Below, piece by piece: positions 23,117 through 33,068 of a stretch of 64,000 bases of DNA (position 1 is the stretch's first letter; every line of letters begins with the position of its first letter). Source of the stretch: Saccharothrix carnea (GTDB lineage Bacteria > Actinomycetota > Actinomycetes > Mycobacteriales > Pseudonocardiaceae); NCBI RefSeq assembly GCF_003014735.1, contig NZ_PYAX01000008.1, forward strand, positions 186,001 through 250,000. Reading direction: 5' to 3'. The translations under genes and the position numbers were made by a program. The notes under the pieces were generated by a model. The model was not told the DNA's origin. It made no database searches and saw nothing but the letters and a program-made list of their open reading frames with translations.

Positions 23117-25927
23117 TCACGCCAGCAGGTCGACCCGCGACGCCGCACCGAGCTTGCGTAGCACCCGCGCCACGTGCTGCTCCACCGTGCGCGGCGACAG
23201 GAACAGCACCTCCGCGATCTCCCGGTTCGTCCGCCCCCGCGCCAACAGCCGGGCCACGTCCCGCTCCCGCGGCGACAACGCGTTGCCGTACCCGCGCCGA
23301 CCGCGCCGTGACGGCGTCGCCACGCCCGCCCCGCGCACCAGGTGCCGGCACCGTGCAGCGTCACGGCTCGCGCCCAGCGCGTCGAACCTCGCGGCCACCT
23401 CGCCCAGCGCGGCCACCGCCTCGTCGTCCCCGCGCTCCAACGCCACCCGCGCGATCCGCTCCGACAACGTCGCCGAGTAGTACCGCAACCCCAGCTCGTC
23501 GGCCGCACGTCGGGCTTCCTCCAGCAGGAACGCGGCCTCGTCCCGCTCCGCCAGCAACGCCCGGCACACCTTCAGCGCCACCTGCGCCAACGGCGCGTCC
23601 CGACCCACCAGCCCCGCGTCGAACTCCGCCACCAGCCGGGCCGCGTCCTCGACCCGCCCGGCCGCGCGGAACGCGTCCACCGCGGCGGGCGCCAGCTCGC
23701 CCAGCCACGCCCACACGCCCTTGCGCCGCGCCAGGTCCAGCCCCCGGTCCGCCTCGGCGCACGCCCGTGCCGGGTCACCGCGTTCCGACCACAGCCTGGT
23801 CAACGCCGCGAACCCGCCCAGCGCCACCGGCGTGATCGAGTTCTCCACCGACCGCACGCCGCAGTCGGCCAGGTGCCGCTCGGCCGCGTCCCAGTCGCCC
23901 CGCGCCACCGCCAGGCACCCCAGCACCAGGTTGATCTCCCCGGCGACCGGCAGCATCTCCCGGTACTCCTCCAGCAGCCGCGCGGCCCGGTCGGCGAGCG
24001 TGCCCCAGTCGCCGCGGTACCAGTCGAGGTGCAGGCGGGTGGACTGGCCGGTGCCCTCGGTGAACGGCACGCCCGCGCCGACGGTGAGCCGCAGCCCCCG
24101 GTCGAGGAAGTCGCGGGCCAGGTCGAAGTGGCCGACCAGGGCGAACGCGTCGGCCAGGTTGCAGTGCGCCCGCGCGAGGTGCCGGCGGACCGCCACGTCG
24201 GCCGCCGTGCCGGGCAACCGGTCCAGCTCCTCCATCACGGTGTGGTCGCCGATGCTCATCCGCGAGCCGAGCTGGTTGGCCAGCAGTGCGAACCGCACCT
24301 CGTCGTCCGCGCGGGACGCGATGAACGCCTCCACCTCGCGCAGCCACCGCAGGTGCTCGGCCAACGGCGTGGCGCCGACGAACGGCTGGGCGAGCACGGC
24401 CCGTGCCCGCATGGCCAGGTCCGGGCGCGCGGACAGCTCCTCGATGGCGTGCTCCAGGACGACCCGGCTGTGCCGCGGGCCGTCGAACTGGCGGATCAGC
24501 AGGAAACCGAGGTTCAGCCGCACCTGGCCGCGGGCGGCGGTGGACAGCCGGTGGTCGTCCAGCAGCCGTTCCAGCGTGGCGCGGGGGTCGTGCTGGTCGA
24601 GCCCGCCGCGGGCGACCTGGCCGAGCTTGACGGCGAGCCGGTCCACGTCGGCGGGCGTGAGCGAGGCCTCGTCCAGCAACCGCTGGTAGAGGTGGGTGGC
24701 GGTGGACGGGTCGCCGACCTCCAGCGCCCGGTCGGCGGCGGCCTCACCGTGCCGCAGCCAGTCGTCCCGCAGCCCGGCGCGACGGCTGTGCTCGGCCAGC
24801 TGCATGAACGGGCGCGGCGTGGCGTGGTCGAGGGCCCGCAGCGCGCGCAGGTGCAGGCGTTGCCGTTCGGGACCGGTGAGCGTGTCGTAGACGGCCTGCT
24901 GGGCGAGGGCGTGGCGGAAGCCGTAGCGGACGTCGGCCGTCTCGTGCAGCACACCGCTGTGCAGCGCGTGCGTGAGCGCGACGCGGGCCCGGTCGGGTGC
25001 GACGGCGCCGACCTCGGCGAGCAGATCTTCGGTGGCGGGCACGCCGAGCACGGCGGCGGCCTCCGCGATGCGCCTGCCCGTGGCGGGCAGCCCGGCCAGG
25101 CGTTCGGCCATCGCGTCCCGCAGCAGCGCGGGCACCTCGACCGCGTCCAGCAGCCGCCAGTCCGGGTCGCGCAGGGCCCGCAGCACCTCCTCGACCACGA
25201 ACGGGAGGCCTGCCGTGCGCTCGTGCAGCCGGGCGGCGAACTCGGCGGGCACGGCGTCCACGCCGAGGATCGCGGCGGCGAGGTCGTGCACCTGGTCGAC
25301 GTCCAGCGGACCCAGTTCCACCAGCACGGACGCCACCCCGGCGGGCGGGCGGTAGGCACTGCCCAGCGGCATTCCGCCCGGTGCGTCCTCACGGCGGTAG
25401 GTGACCAGCGTGGTCAGGTTCGGCGGCGGGTCGGCCATCAGGAAGCGCAGCAGGTGGCGGCACCCGTCGTCGGCCCAGTGCAGGTCCTCGACCACCAGCA
25501 GGACCGGCCCGAGCGCGGACAGCAGCTCGCGCACCGCGCGGAACAGGTGGTGGCGCTCGTGCCGGGGGTCGTCGGGGCGTTCGGGCGGGTCGGGCAGGTG
25601 CCCGGCCAGCTCCGGCACCAGCGGTCTCAGCACGCCCGTCACCGGGCTCAGTGACACCCGACCCAGGTAGCCGCCCACGGTGCGCAACGCGTCGAGCACC
25701 GCGCCGTACGGGAACGGCTCGCGCAGCGGCTGGCAGAACCCGGTGAGCACGCGCAGCGGTCCCAGCTCGGGCCGGCCGAGCAGCTCGCGCACCAGCCGGC
25801 TCTTGCCGACCCCGGCCTCGCCGGCCACCAGCACCACGGACGGCTGGGACGCCACGGCGCCGGTCAGCGCGGCCAGCTCGTCGCCCCGGCCCACCAGGAC
25901 CGGGGAGCTGGTTCGCGGTGGCGTCAT
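23117..25927 (-). CDS. Large ATP-binding LuxR (LAL/MalT-like) transcriptional regulator
   Basis: 936 aa from ATG 25927, chosen over the far upstream in-frame codon at 26008 because GGAG lies 8 nt before it and the AAA module starts at once (SSPVLVGRGDELAALTGAV). Walker A is GEAGVGKSR (about residues 38-46), Walker B LLVVEDLHWADD (about 140-151). A long TPR-like helical middle follows, and the C-terminus is a LuxR HTH (ALSPRERDVARLLARGRTNREIAEVLFLSPRTVEQHV). LAL proteins activate secondary-metabolite or catabolic operons. Divergent from the substrate-binding protein gene, a possible target. Confidence 0.92.
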   Translation of the reverse strand: MTPPRTSSPVLVGRGDELAALTGAVASQPSVVLVAGEAGVGKSRLVRELLGRPELGPLRVLTGFCQPLREPFPYGAVLDALRTVGGYLGRVSLSPVTGVLRPLVPELAGHLPDPPERPDDPRHERHHLFRAVRELLSALGPVLLVVEDLHWADDGCRHLLRFLMADPPPNLTTLVTYRREDAPGGMPLGSAYRPPAGVASVLVELGPLDVDQVHDLAAAILGVDAVPAEFAARLHERTAGLPFVVEEVLRALRDPDWRLLDAVEVPALLRDAMAERLAGLPATGRRIAEAAAVLGVPATEDLLAEVGAVAPDRARVALTHALHSGVLHETADVRYGFRHALAQQAVYDTLTGPERQRLHLRALRALDHATPRPFMQLAEHSRRAGLRDDWLRHGEAAADRALEVGDPSTATHLYQRLLDEASLTPADVDRLAVKLGQVARGGLDQHDPRATLERLLDDHRLSTAARGQVRLNLGFLLIRQFDGPRHSRVVLEHAIEELSARPDLAMRARAVLAQPFVGATPLAEHLRWLREVEAFIASRADDEVRFALLANQLGSRMSIGDHTVMEELDRLPGTAADVAVRRHLARAHCNLADAFALVGHFDLARDFLDRGLRLTVGAGVPFTEGTGQSTRLHLDWYRGDWGTLADRAARLLEEYREMLPVAGEINLVLGCLAVARGDWDAAERHLADCGVRSVENSITPVALGGFAALTRLWSERGDPARACAEADRGLDLARRKGVWAWLGELAPAAVDAFRAAGRVEDAARLVAEFDAGLVGRDAPLAQVALKVCRALLAERDEAAFLLEEARRAADELGLRYYSATLSERIARVALERGDDEAVAALGEVAARFDALGASRDAARCRHLVRGAGVATPSRRGRRGYGNALSPRERDVARLLARGRTNREIAEVLFLSPRTVEQHVARVLRKLGAASRVDLLA

Positions 25928-26127
25928 GGGCGCTCCGGGCACTGGCGGAGGAGGTCGACCGGACCCCTGTATTAGAACCCGAATCGTTCGGCCGGAGCAC
26001 CCCCTCACCGTGCGGTGACGATATAGGGCTGATCGGGTGGCAATCGGGTCGCGAACGGGTACGGAACCGAGGCGGAAAAGTCACCGACCGTGCGGTATGT
26101 CACATGATTAGGCGATTCGGGTGACTT

Positions 26128-26157
26128 CTGTCAATACTCCTTACCCGTCGGTAACGT
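26128..26157 (+). promoter_or_regulatory. Promoter with TTACC/GGTAA dyad upstream of the substrate-binding protein
   Basis: CTGTCA (26128-26133) and TAACGT (26152-26157) are 18 bp apart and end just before the candidate start codons, so the mRNA would be nearly leaderless. The dyad TTACC-CGTC-GGTAA (26141-26154) covers the spacer and -10 box, where a repressor would block RNA polymerase. Confidence 0.45.
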
Positions 26158-26159
26158 GA

Positions 26160-27398
26160 GTGGTGGGAGTCCCGTTGGTTCGCAACCTCGTCATCGGATC
26201 CACCGTGCTCGCCGTGCTGCTCGCGGGGTGCGGCGCGGAGGAGGAGGCGCCGATCAAGACCGGCCCTGGCGTCACCGACGACACCATCTCGCTGGGCGTG
26301 CTCACCGACATGACGGGACCGTTCTCGGCCACGTCGCTCATCCGGATCAAGGGCTACGAGCTGTTCCTGAGCCAGCTGAACGAACGCGGCGGCATCTGCG
26401 GGCGCAAGGTCGAGCTCGAGCAGGCCGACCACGGCTACGACGTCGACCGCGCGTTGAACGCGTACTTCGACCTGGAGCCGCAGGTGCTCGGGTTCATGGA
26501 CATCACCGGCGCGCCGATGACCGAGGCCATCGAGCCGGACCTGATGCAGACCAGGGCGATCGCCGCGCCCGCGTCGTGGTCGGCGAGCCTGCTCGGCAAC
26601 CCGCACATGATGGTCGTCGGCACGACCTACGACCTCGACGTGATCAACGGGCTGGACCACGTGAAGCGGTCCGGCGCGATCGGCGCGGGCGACACCATCG
26701 GGCACGTCTACGTCGACAGCGACTACGGGCGCAACGCCGTGGAAGGCAGCACGTTCGCCGCCGAGCAGTGGGGCATGGAGCTGGTCGCGAAGGCCGTGCC
26801 GGAGACCGCGGACGTGGCCGCGCAGGTCGGGGAGCTGCGTGCGGCGGGGGCGAAGGTGGTGTTCCTGAGCACGTCGCCGCAGCAGACCGCGACCGCCGTG
26901 GCCACCGCCGAGCGGCTCGGCTGGGACGTGCCGTTCCTGGTCAACGCCGCCGGGTACGACCCGCTGATCCTGGAGTCGCCAGCGGCGGCGGCCGTGGTGA
27001 AGCGGGTGCTGGTGGTGTCGCCGATCGCGCCGTTCGCCACCGACCTGCCGGGGCCGCGCGCGGTGGCGGAGGCGTTCACCCGCAAGTACCCGGACCTGGA
27101 GCCGACCGGGTCGGTGGACCACGGGTACGTGATCGGGGTGGCGTTCGCGGCGATCCTGCAGAAGGCGTGCGACGAGCGTGACCTGACCCGTGACGGCGTG
27201 CTGCGCGCGTTCCAGGACACCAACAACGTGGACACCCAGAGCCTGACCGGGCAGCTCCGGTTCTCCCTGGTGGGCCGGCCGTCCGCGACGCAGTCCTACG
27301 TCGCGCGGCCCGATCCGGCGACACCCGGTGGGCTGGCCGTGATCGCCAACCTGTTCGAGTCCGACCTCGTCAAGCTCAAGGGCACCCGCGCGAAGTAG
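26160..27398 (+). CDS. Branched-chain-amino-acid-type ABC substrate-binding lipoprotein (Peripla_BP_6)
   Basis: 412 aa. Signal peptide with lipobox VLLAGCG, then ISLGVLTDMTGPFSATS, GYELFLSQLNERGGICGRKVEL, IGHVYVDSDYGRNAVEGS, and VFLSTSPQQTATAVATAERLGWDVPFLVNAAGYDP: the LivJ-like type I binding fold. There are no permease or ATPase genes beside it, so it is an orphan receptor or serves a distant transporter. The start is uncertain: GTG 26160, GTG 26163, or TTG 26175, which has GGGAG at the proper distance. Confidence 0.87.
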   Translation: MVGVPLVRNLVIGSTVLAVLLAGCGAEEEAPIKTGPGVTDDTISLGVLTDMTGPFSATSLIRIKGYELFLSQLNERGGICGRKVELEQADHGYDVDRALNAYFDLEPQVLGFMDITGAPMTEAIEPDLMQTRAIAAPASWSASLLGNPHMMVVGTTYDLDVINGLDHVKRSGAIGAGDTIGHVYVDSDYGRNAVEGSTFAAEQWGMELVAKAVPETADVAAQVGELRAAGAKVVFLSTSPQQTATAVATAERLGWDVPFLVNAAGYDPLILESPAAAAVVKRVLVVSPIAPFATDLPGPRAVAEAFTRKYPDLEPTGSVDHGYVIGVAFAAILQKACDERDLTRDGVLRAFQDTNNVDTQSLTGQLRFSLVGRPSATQSYVARPDPATPGGLAVIANLFESDLVKLKGTRAK

Positions 27399-27400
27399 CC

Positions 27401-27421
27401 CCGGCGGGTAGTTTCCGCCGG
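27401..27421 (+). terminator. Rho-independent-type terminator (7-bp stem plus T-run)
   Basis: CCGGCGG, a 7-nt loop GTAGTTT and CCGCCGG followed by TTT start 3 bp after the substrate-binding-protein stop codon. Confidence 0.65.
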
Positions 27422-27444
27422 TTTACGCGGGGAATCCGAGGCGC

Positions 27445-27885
27445 ATGATCGAGGTGCGCTTGGTGGTGCCGGCGTCGGTGGAGCAGGTGTTCGCGGTGCT
27501 GGCCGATGGTTGGTCCTACGCGGGCTGGGTCGTGGGCGCCGCGCACATCCGGGAGGTCGACGCCGGCTGGCCGGGTACCGGTACGCGGATCCACCACAGC
27601 GTCGGCGCGTGGCCGGTGGCGGTGCAGGACGTGACCACGGTGCTGGACGTCGACCCGCCCCGGATGCTCGAACTGGAGGCCCGCCTGTGGCCGCTGGGCG
27701 CCGCGCGCATCCGCTTCACCCTCGCCCCGGCCTCCGAAGGCTGCGAGATCACCATGGCCGAAGAGGCGATCAAGGGCCCGCTCTCCCTCCTCCCCACCCC
27801 GGCCCAATCGCTCTTCCTGATCCCCCGCAACCGCGAATCCCTGACCCGCCTCGCCGCCCAATCCACCCGCAAACACACCCCCTGA
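27445..27885 (+). CDS. SRPBCC (polyketide cyclase/START-like) family protein
   Basis: 146 aa. MIEVRLVVPASVEQVFAVLADGWSYAGWVVGAAHIREVD is the standard SRPBCC opening; LDVDPPRMLELEARL and GCEITMAEEAIKGP complete the helix-grip fold. These proteins bind hydrophobic ligands; no ligand can be named. It converges on the phytoene-desaturase-like gene with repeat C between, which may suggest a lipid or isoprenoid context. Confidence 0.8.
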   Translation: MIEVRLVVPASVEQVFAVLADGWSYAGWVVGAAHIREVDAGWPGTGTRIHHSVGAWPVAVQDVTTVLDVDPPRMLELEARLWPLGAARIRFTLAPASEGCEITMAEEAIKGPLSLLPTPAQSLFLIPRNRESLTRLAAQSTRKHTP

Positions 27886-27886
27886 C

Positions 27887-28031
27887 CCCGCGTGTCGAAC
27901 CTCCAGGTCCCGCGTGTCGAGCGCTCGGGACCCCCGAACTCCACATTCAGGTCCCCGCCGGCGTGACGCGACTGTAGAACTCGCGGGTCCTGGAGGTTCG
28001 ACACGCGGGACCTGAGCGTTCGACACGCGGG
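27887..28031. repeat. Repeat C copy 2: modular inverted repeat between convergent genes
   Basis: Two direct units (CGCGTGTCGAACCTCCAGGT, then CGCGTGTCGAGCGCTCGGGA) start 2-4 bp after the SRPBCC stop. Two inverted units (GTCCTGGAGGTTCGACACGCG, ACCTGAGCGTTCGACACGCG) end at the opposing stop codon. Left and right halves can pair along about 45 bp. The unit is shared with 18803-18905 and 59936-60125. Confidence 0.8.
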
Positions 28032-29609
28032 CTAGTAGAGGGTTTGGTGGAGGGTGCGGAGGAGGAGGTGGTAGGCGTCGCCGGCCAGGGCGTTGCGGGT
28101 CAGGGCGGCGCGGGCGGCGTTGGCGCCGGGAGCGCCGTGGACGCCGCCGCCCGGGTGGGCCGACGCGGAGGTCAGGTAGAGGCGGTCGATCGGGGTGTCG
28201 GCACGGCCCAGGCCCGGCACCGGGCGGAAGACCAGCTGCTGGTGGATGGCGGCGGTCCCGGAGTTGATCGAACCTCTCACCAGGCTGCGGTTGCGGGTCT
28301 CCAAGTCCTCCGGGCCGTGCACGACCCGGGCACGGATCAGGTCGCGGAACCCCGGCGCGTGCTGCTCGATCAGCTGCTCCACCCGGTCGGCACGGCGACG
28401 CAGGCGATCCGACGCCCAACGCTCACCCCGCGGCACGTGCGTGTACGCCCACGCCGTCTCCGTACCCGCCGGTGACCGCGTCGGGTCGGTCGTCGTCATC
28501 TGCCCCATGATCACGAACGGCAGGCGCGGCACGCGCCCGCACGCGATCTCCGCGCTCGACATGGCCAACCCGTTGAAGTCCCCTCCCAAGTGGACGGTTC
28601 CCGCCCCGCGCACCTCCGGCGCCGTCCACGGCACCGGCCCGTTCAACGCCCAGTCCACCTTGATCGTCGCGTCGTCCCACTCGAACGACGCCAGGTCCGA
28701 CACCAACCGCCCCGGCAGGTGCTCCGGCCCCACCAACCCGAGGTACAGCACCGGCGCCGGCACGTCCGCCAGCACCGCCTTCCGCGCCCGCACGTACCCA
28801 CCCCCGGCGTCACGCACCCCCAGCGCACGCCCGCCGGCCACCACCACCCGCTCCACCGCCCGCCCGCACTGCACCACACCGCCGAGCCGCCGCACCATCG
28901 CCCGCGTCAACGCACCGGCACCACCCTCCGGCACCGGGTACCCCACGTCCTGCCCGAGCATCGACAGCAACCACCCGAACGCCGCTCCACCGGCCTGATC
29001 CGGTCCCAGGTCGGTGTGCATCGCGTTGCCCGCCAACAACAACGACGCGCCCTCACCCGAGAACCGCTCGTCCCCGAACGCCCGCACCGACTGCAGGAAC
29101 GACCGCGCGAACCGCAACGCACCACCCGGCCCCAACGAGCCCGCCAACCCGACCCCGGCCCGCACCGGCGGGAACGGCCGCATCAACGCCTCGACCAGCT
29201 CCGACCGGACCCGCTGCCACAAGGCGAACTCCGCCCGCCACGCGTCACCGTCACCCGCGCCGAACGCCTCGACCGACGCCGCCGTCCGGTCCAAGTCCTG
29301 CGACAGCACCACCGCCCGGTCGTCCGGCAGCACGTGCGCCAGCACCTCCGGCGCCCGCCGCCACCGCAACCCGTGCCGCTCCAGACCCAACCCGGAGATC
29401 ACCGGCGACGCGGCGCCCAACGGGTAGAACCCGCTGAACAGGTCGTGCCGGAACCCTGGCTCGGTCAACTCGGCCGTGCGCACCGCCCCACCGGGCTCCT
29501 CGGCGGCTTCCAGCACCAGTACGTCCCACCCGGCGTCGGCCAGCAGGTTCGCCGCCACCAGCCCGTTCGGGCCGGATCCGATGACCACCGCGTCCACGAC
29601 TTCGCTCAA
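28032..29609 (-). CDS. FAD-dependent phytoene desaturase/amine oxidase-like oxidoreductase
   Basis: 525 aa from TTG 29609, which overlaps the epimerase stop as TTGA and has GGGAG 7 nt upstream; GTG 29597 is an alternative. The Rossmann dinucleotide site is VVDAVVIGSGPNGLVAANLLADAGWDVLVLEAAEEPGG (GxGxxG, then Glu). TSASAHPGGGVHGAPGANAA near the C-terminus is the FAD-binding end of the phytoene dehydrogenase (CrtI-like) family. No phytoene synthase is near, so a carotenoid role is unproven. Confidence 0.85.
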   Translation of the reverse strand: MSEVVDAVVIGSGPNGLVAANLLADAGWDVLVLEAAEEPGGAVRTAELTEPGFRHDLFSGFYPLGAASPVISGLGLERHGLRWRRAPEVLAHVLPDDRAVVLSQDLDRTAASVEAFGAGDGDAWRAEFALWQRVRSELVEALMRPFPPVRAGVGLAGSLGPGGALRFARSFLQSVRAFGDERFSGEGASLLLAGNAMHTDLGPDQAGGAAFGWLLSMLGQDVGYPVPEGGAGALTRAMVRRLGGVVQCGRAVERVVVAGGRALGVRDAGGGYVRARKAVLADVPAPVLYLGLVGPEHLPGRLVSDLASFEWDDATIKVDWALNGPVPWTAPEVRGAGTVHLGGDFNGLAMSSAEIACGRVPRLPFVIMGQMTTTDPTRSPAGTETAWAYTHVPRGERWASDRLRRRADRVEQLIEQHAPGFRDLIRARVVHGPEDLETRNRSLVRGSINSGTAAIHQQLVFRPVPGLGRADTPIDRLYLTSASAHPGGGVHGAPGANAARAALTRNALAGDAYHLLLRTLHQTLY

Positions 29610-30631
29610 CGCACGTCTCCCTGGCTCTGATGCACCGGCCGGCCGAACCCGAACCGGTGCCACCGTCCCACTTCACGCGGCGCGAGCGGACCCCACGTGC
29701 CGCGCCCCTCCGCGACCGCCGCCACGAACTCGGCCAACGCCTCCCGCGGCGCGTGCCGTGGTTCCCACCCCAACGCCCTGATCCGCGAGCAGTCCACAAG
29801 GGACGCCTGATCCGCCAGCCGCAGCCACCCGGGGTGTACGGGCTGCACGCCCAGCCGCCACGTCGGCCACGCCACCGCCTGCAGCACCGGCAACGGCACC
29901 GGCACCAGGAACCCGCCGAACACCGACGCCAGCTCACCCGCGCCCATCGGCGGGTCGCCGGCCACGTTGAACGCACCACCGGCCCGATGCGCCAGGACCA
30001 CCCGGATCGCCCGCGCCACGTCCTCCGCGTGCACGACCTGCGCCCGCAACCTCCGCCACAACGGCACCGGCAGCCACCGCCGCCCCAGCACCCGGGCCGG
30101 CAGCACAGGGCTCAGCACCCACCGGGCCACCTCGCCCCCCGCGTCCGGCTGCACGATCGCGCAGGGCCGCACCACCGCCACCCCGGCCCGGCCGGTGACC
30201 ATCCGCTCCAGCTCGGCCTTCTGCGCGCTGTACGCACTACCCGGCACCCCGCCGCACGGCCACTCCTCGTCCACCGGACCGGCCGAGGGCGTGTACGCCG
30301 CCACCGACGACGTCACCACGACGTGCGGCACACCGGCGCGTTCCGCCGCACGCAGCACGTGCGCGCTACCGGTGATGTTGGTCCGCCGCATGTCGGGCTC
30401 ACCCGGCGTGGGCTGCACCGCCCACGCCAGGTGCACCACCGCGTCCGCACCGGCGAACGCCCTGCTCAACACCACCTCGGCGGCCGGCGCACCCACATCG
30501 CACGTCACCCAACCAGGTGAACGCACGGGGATCCGTCGGGCGATTCCGACCACCGAGTCGCCCGCATCCGCGAGCACCCGGCGCAGGGCCGTCCCCACGT
30601 TGCCGCTGGCACCCGTGACGACGACCCTCAT
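29606..30631 (-). CDS. NAD-dependent epimerase/dehydratase (extended SDR)
   Basis: 341 aa. GASGNVGTALRRVL at residues 7-20 is the TGxxGxxG nucleotide motif; VVTSSVAAYT holds the catalytic Ser and SAYSAQKAELER the YxxxK pair (Y about 167, K about 171). DPPMGAGELASVFGGF is typical of the extended family. It is coupled by a 4-bp overlap to the desaturase-like enzyme, so the two probably act on one substrate. Confidence 0.87.
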   Translation of the reverse strand: MRVVVTGASGNVGTALRRVLADAGDSVVGIARRIPVRSPGWVTCDVGAPAAEVVLSRAFAGADAVVHLAWAVQPTPGEPDMRRTNITGSAHVLRAAERAGVPHVVVTSSVAAYTPSAGPVDEEWPCGGVPGSAYSAQKAELERMVTGRAGVAVVRPCAIVQPDAGGEVARWVLSPVLPARVLGRRWLPVPLWRRLRAQVVHAEDVARAIRVVLAHRAGGAFNVAGDPPMGAGELASVFGGFLVPVPLPVLQAVAWPTWRLGVQPVHPGWLRLADQASLVDCSRIRALGWEPRHAPREALAEFVAAVAEGRGTWGPLAPREVGRWHRFGFGRPVHQSQGDVR

Positions 30632-30646
30632 GGCCGCCGGGTACCC

Positions 30647-32965
30647 CTACCGGGCCCCGCCAAGCCCCGCGCGCCGCAGCGCCTCGGCCATCGCGCCGTT
30701 CGCCGGCGGACGCTCCTGCTGGCGCGGCTTGCCACCGCCGCCACCGCGCTGCCCGCCACCACGCTGCCCACGCTGACCGTCACGCTGCTGCTCCCGCGGC
30801 GGCTTGCGGCCCGGCTCGTCCTCCAGCCGCAACGTCAACCCGATCCGCTTGCGCGGGATGTCGACCTCCAGCACCTTCACCCGCACCACGTCACCGGACT
30901 TCACCACGTCCCGCGGGTCCTTGACGTAGGTGTTGGACAGCGCCGAGATGTGCACCAGACCGTCCTGGTGCACGCCGACGTCCACGAACGCGCCGAACGC
31001 GGCCACGTTCGTCACCACGCCCTCCAGCACCATGCCGGGCTTGAGGTCGGCGATCTTCTCGACGCCCTCGGCGAACGCCGCGGTCTTGAACGCGGGCCGC
31101 GGGTCGCGCCCCGGCTTCTCCAGCTCGCGCAGGATGTCGGTGACGGTCGGCAGGCCGAACGTGTCGTCCACGAAGTCGTCCGGCCGCAACGACTTCAGCA
31201 CCGCGGTGTTGCCGATCAGCTGCTCCGAGCCCGCGCGCTCCTGCATCCGGCGCACCACCGGGTACGCCTCGGGGTGCACGGCGGAGGCGTCCAGCGGGTC
31301 GTCGCCGTTGGGGATGCGCAGGAAGCCCGCGCACTGCTCGAACGCCTTCGGGCCCAGCCGCGCCACGTCCTTCAACGCCCGCCGCGAGCGGAACGGGCCG
31401 TTGCTGTCGCGGTGCTGCACGATGTTCTCGGCCAACCCGGCGGTGATGCCGGAGACCCTGGTCAGCAGCGGCACGGACGCCGTGTTCAGGTCGACGCCGA
31501 CAGCGTTCACGCAGTCCTCGACCACCGCGTCCAGCGATTTCGACAGCTTCGACTCGGCCAGGTCGTGCTGGTACTGGCCGACGCCGATCGACTTCGGGTC
31601 GATCTTCACCAGCTCGGCCAGCGGGTCCTGCAACCGGCGCGCGATGGACACCGCGCCGCGCAGCGACACGTCCATCCCGGGCAGCTCGGCCGACGCGAAC
31701 GCCGACGCCGAGTACACCGACGCGCCCGCCTCCGACACCACGGCCTTGGTCAGCTTCAGCTCGGGGTGCCGCTTGAGCAGGTCGCCCGCCAGCTTGTCGG
31801 TCTCCCGCGACGCGGTGCCGTTGCCGATGGCGATCAGGTCCACGGCGTGCTTCTTCGCCAGCACGGCCAGCTTGGCGATCGACTCGTCCCACCGGTTCGC
31901 GGGCACGTGCGGGTAGATCACGTCGGTGTCGACGACCTTGCCGGTCGCGTCGACCACGGCCACCTTCACGCCGGTGCGGAAACCGGGGTCCAGGCCCATC
32001 GTGGCCCGGGTGCCCGCGGGCGCGGCCAGCAGCAGGTCGCGCAGGTTCGACGCGAACACCTTCACGGCCTCGTCCTCGGCGAACGCCCGCAGCCGGGACC
32101 GCAGGTCGATGCCCAGGTGCACCAGGATCCGGGTCCGCCACGCCCAGCGGACCGTGTCACCCAGCCAGCGGTCGGCCGGGCGGCCCTGGTTGTCGACCCC
32201 GAACCGGGACGCGATGCGCGCCTCGTAGCCGGTCGGCTCGTCCTCGTCGGCCGGGTCGAACTGGAGCTCCAGCACCTCTTCCTTCTCGCCGCGCAGCAGC
32301 GCGAGGATGCGGTGCGAGGGCAGCTTGGTGAACGGCTCGGAGAAGTCGAAGTAGTCGGCGAACTTCGCGCCGTCCTCCTCCTTGCCCTCCCGGACCTTGG
32401 AGGCGAGCCGGCCGCGGGTCCACATGCGTTCGCGCAGCTCACCGATGAGGTCGCCGTCCTCGCCGAACCGCTCGACCAGGATGGCCCGCGCGCCCAGCAA
32501 CGCGGCGGCGACGTCGGCGACCTCTTCGGTCACGTACGCCTTCGCCACCTCCTGCGGGTCCTGCGTCGGGTCGGCCAGCAGGCCGTCGGCGAGCGGTTCC
32601 AGGCCCTGCTCGCGGGCGATCTGCGCCTTGGTCCGCCGCTTCGGCTTGAACGGCAGGTAGAGGTCCTCCAGCCGGGCCTTGGAGTCGGCGGCCAGGATCG
32701 AGGCCTCCAGCGCGTCGTCCAGCTTGCCCTGCGACCGGATGGACTCCAGCACAGCCGCCCGGCGTTCCTCCAGCTCACGCAGGTAGCCCAGGCGCTCCTC
32801 CAGAGTGCGCAGCTGGGTGTCGTCGAGCGCGCCGGTCGCTTCCTTGCGGTAGCGGGCGATGAAGGGAACGGTGGAACCACCGTCGAGCAGGTCGACGGCG
32901 GCGCTGACCTGCCCGGCCCGCACCCCGAGCTCGTCGGCGATCCTCTGGTGAATGGCTGTGGTCAC
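30647..32965 (-). CDS. tex: Tex family RNA-binding transcription accessory protein
   Basis: 772 aa, full Tex length, from GTG 32965 ([20 protein letters not shown]). In order: N-terminal helical domain with [19 protein letters not shown], a YqgF/RNase H-like domain ([22 protein letters not shown]), helix-hairpin-helix repeats ([22 protein letters not shown]), and a C-terminal S1 domain ([31 protein letters not shown]). A Gly/Arg/Gln-rich basic tail ([20 protein letters not shown]) adds to RNA affinity. Housekeeping gene; no operon partner apparent. Confidence 0.95.
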   Translation of the reverse strand: MTTAIHQRIADELGVRAGQVSAAVDLLDGGSTVPFIARYRKEATGALDDTQLRTLEERLGYLRELEERRAAVLESIRSQGKLDDALEASILAADSKARLEDLYLPFKPKRRTKAQIAREQGLEPLADGLLADPTQDPQEVAKAYVTEEVADVAAALLGARAILVERFGEDGDLIGELRERMWTRGRLASKVREGKEEDGAKFADYFDFSEPFTKLPSHRILALLRGEKEEVLELQFDPADEDEPTGYEARIASRFGVDNQGRPADRWLGDTVRWAWRTRILVHLGIDLRSRLRAFAEDEAVKVFASNLRDLLLAAPAGTRATMGLDPGFRTGVKVAVVDATGKVVDTDVIYPHVPANRWDESIAKLAVLAKKHAVDLIAIGNGTASRETDKLAGDLLKRHPELKLTKAVVSEAGASVYSASAFASAELPGMDVSLRGAVSIARRLQDPLAELVKIDPKSIGVGQYQHDLAESKLSKSLDAVVEDCVNAVGVDLNTASVPLLTRVSGITAGLAENIVQHRDSNGPFRSRRALKDVARLGPKAFEQCAGFLRIPNGDDPLDASAVHPEAYPVVRRMQERAGSEQLIGNTAVLKSLRPDDFVDDTFGLPTVTDILRELEKPGRDPRPAFKTAAFAEGVEKIADLKPGMVLEGVVTNVAAFGAFVDVGVHQDGLVHISALSNTYVKDPRDVVKSGDVVRVKVLEVDIPRKRIGLTLRLEDEPGRKPPREQQRDGQRGQRGGGQRGGGGGKPRQQERPPANGAMAEALRRAGLGGAR

Positions 32966-33068
32966 AGCGAGCCATTGTGCCCTGCCCGCCGGGCCACGTT
33001 CGGGCACCCCGACCCGGTCGGCCCGCCGCGGCGCTGCTCCGACCGGATCAACCCCCGTCACCGCGCCG

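Noticed and set aside
28032-29609. Carotenoid cluster
   Set aside because: The CrtI-like oxidase is coupled to an epimerase only; no phytoene synthase, GGPP synthase or cyclase is nearby.
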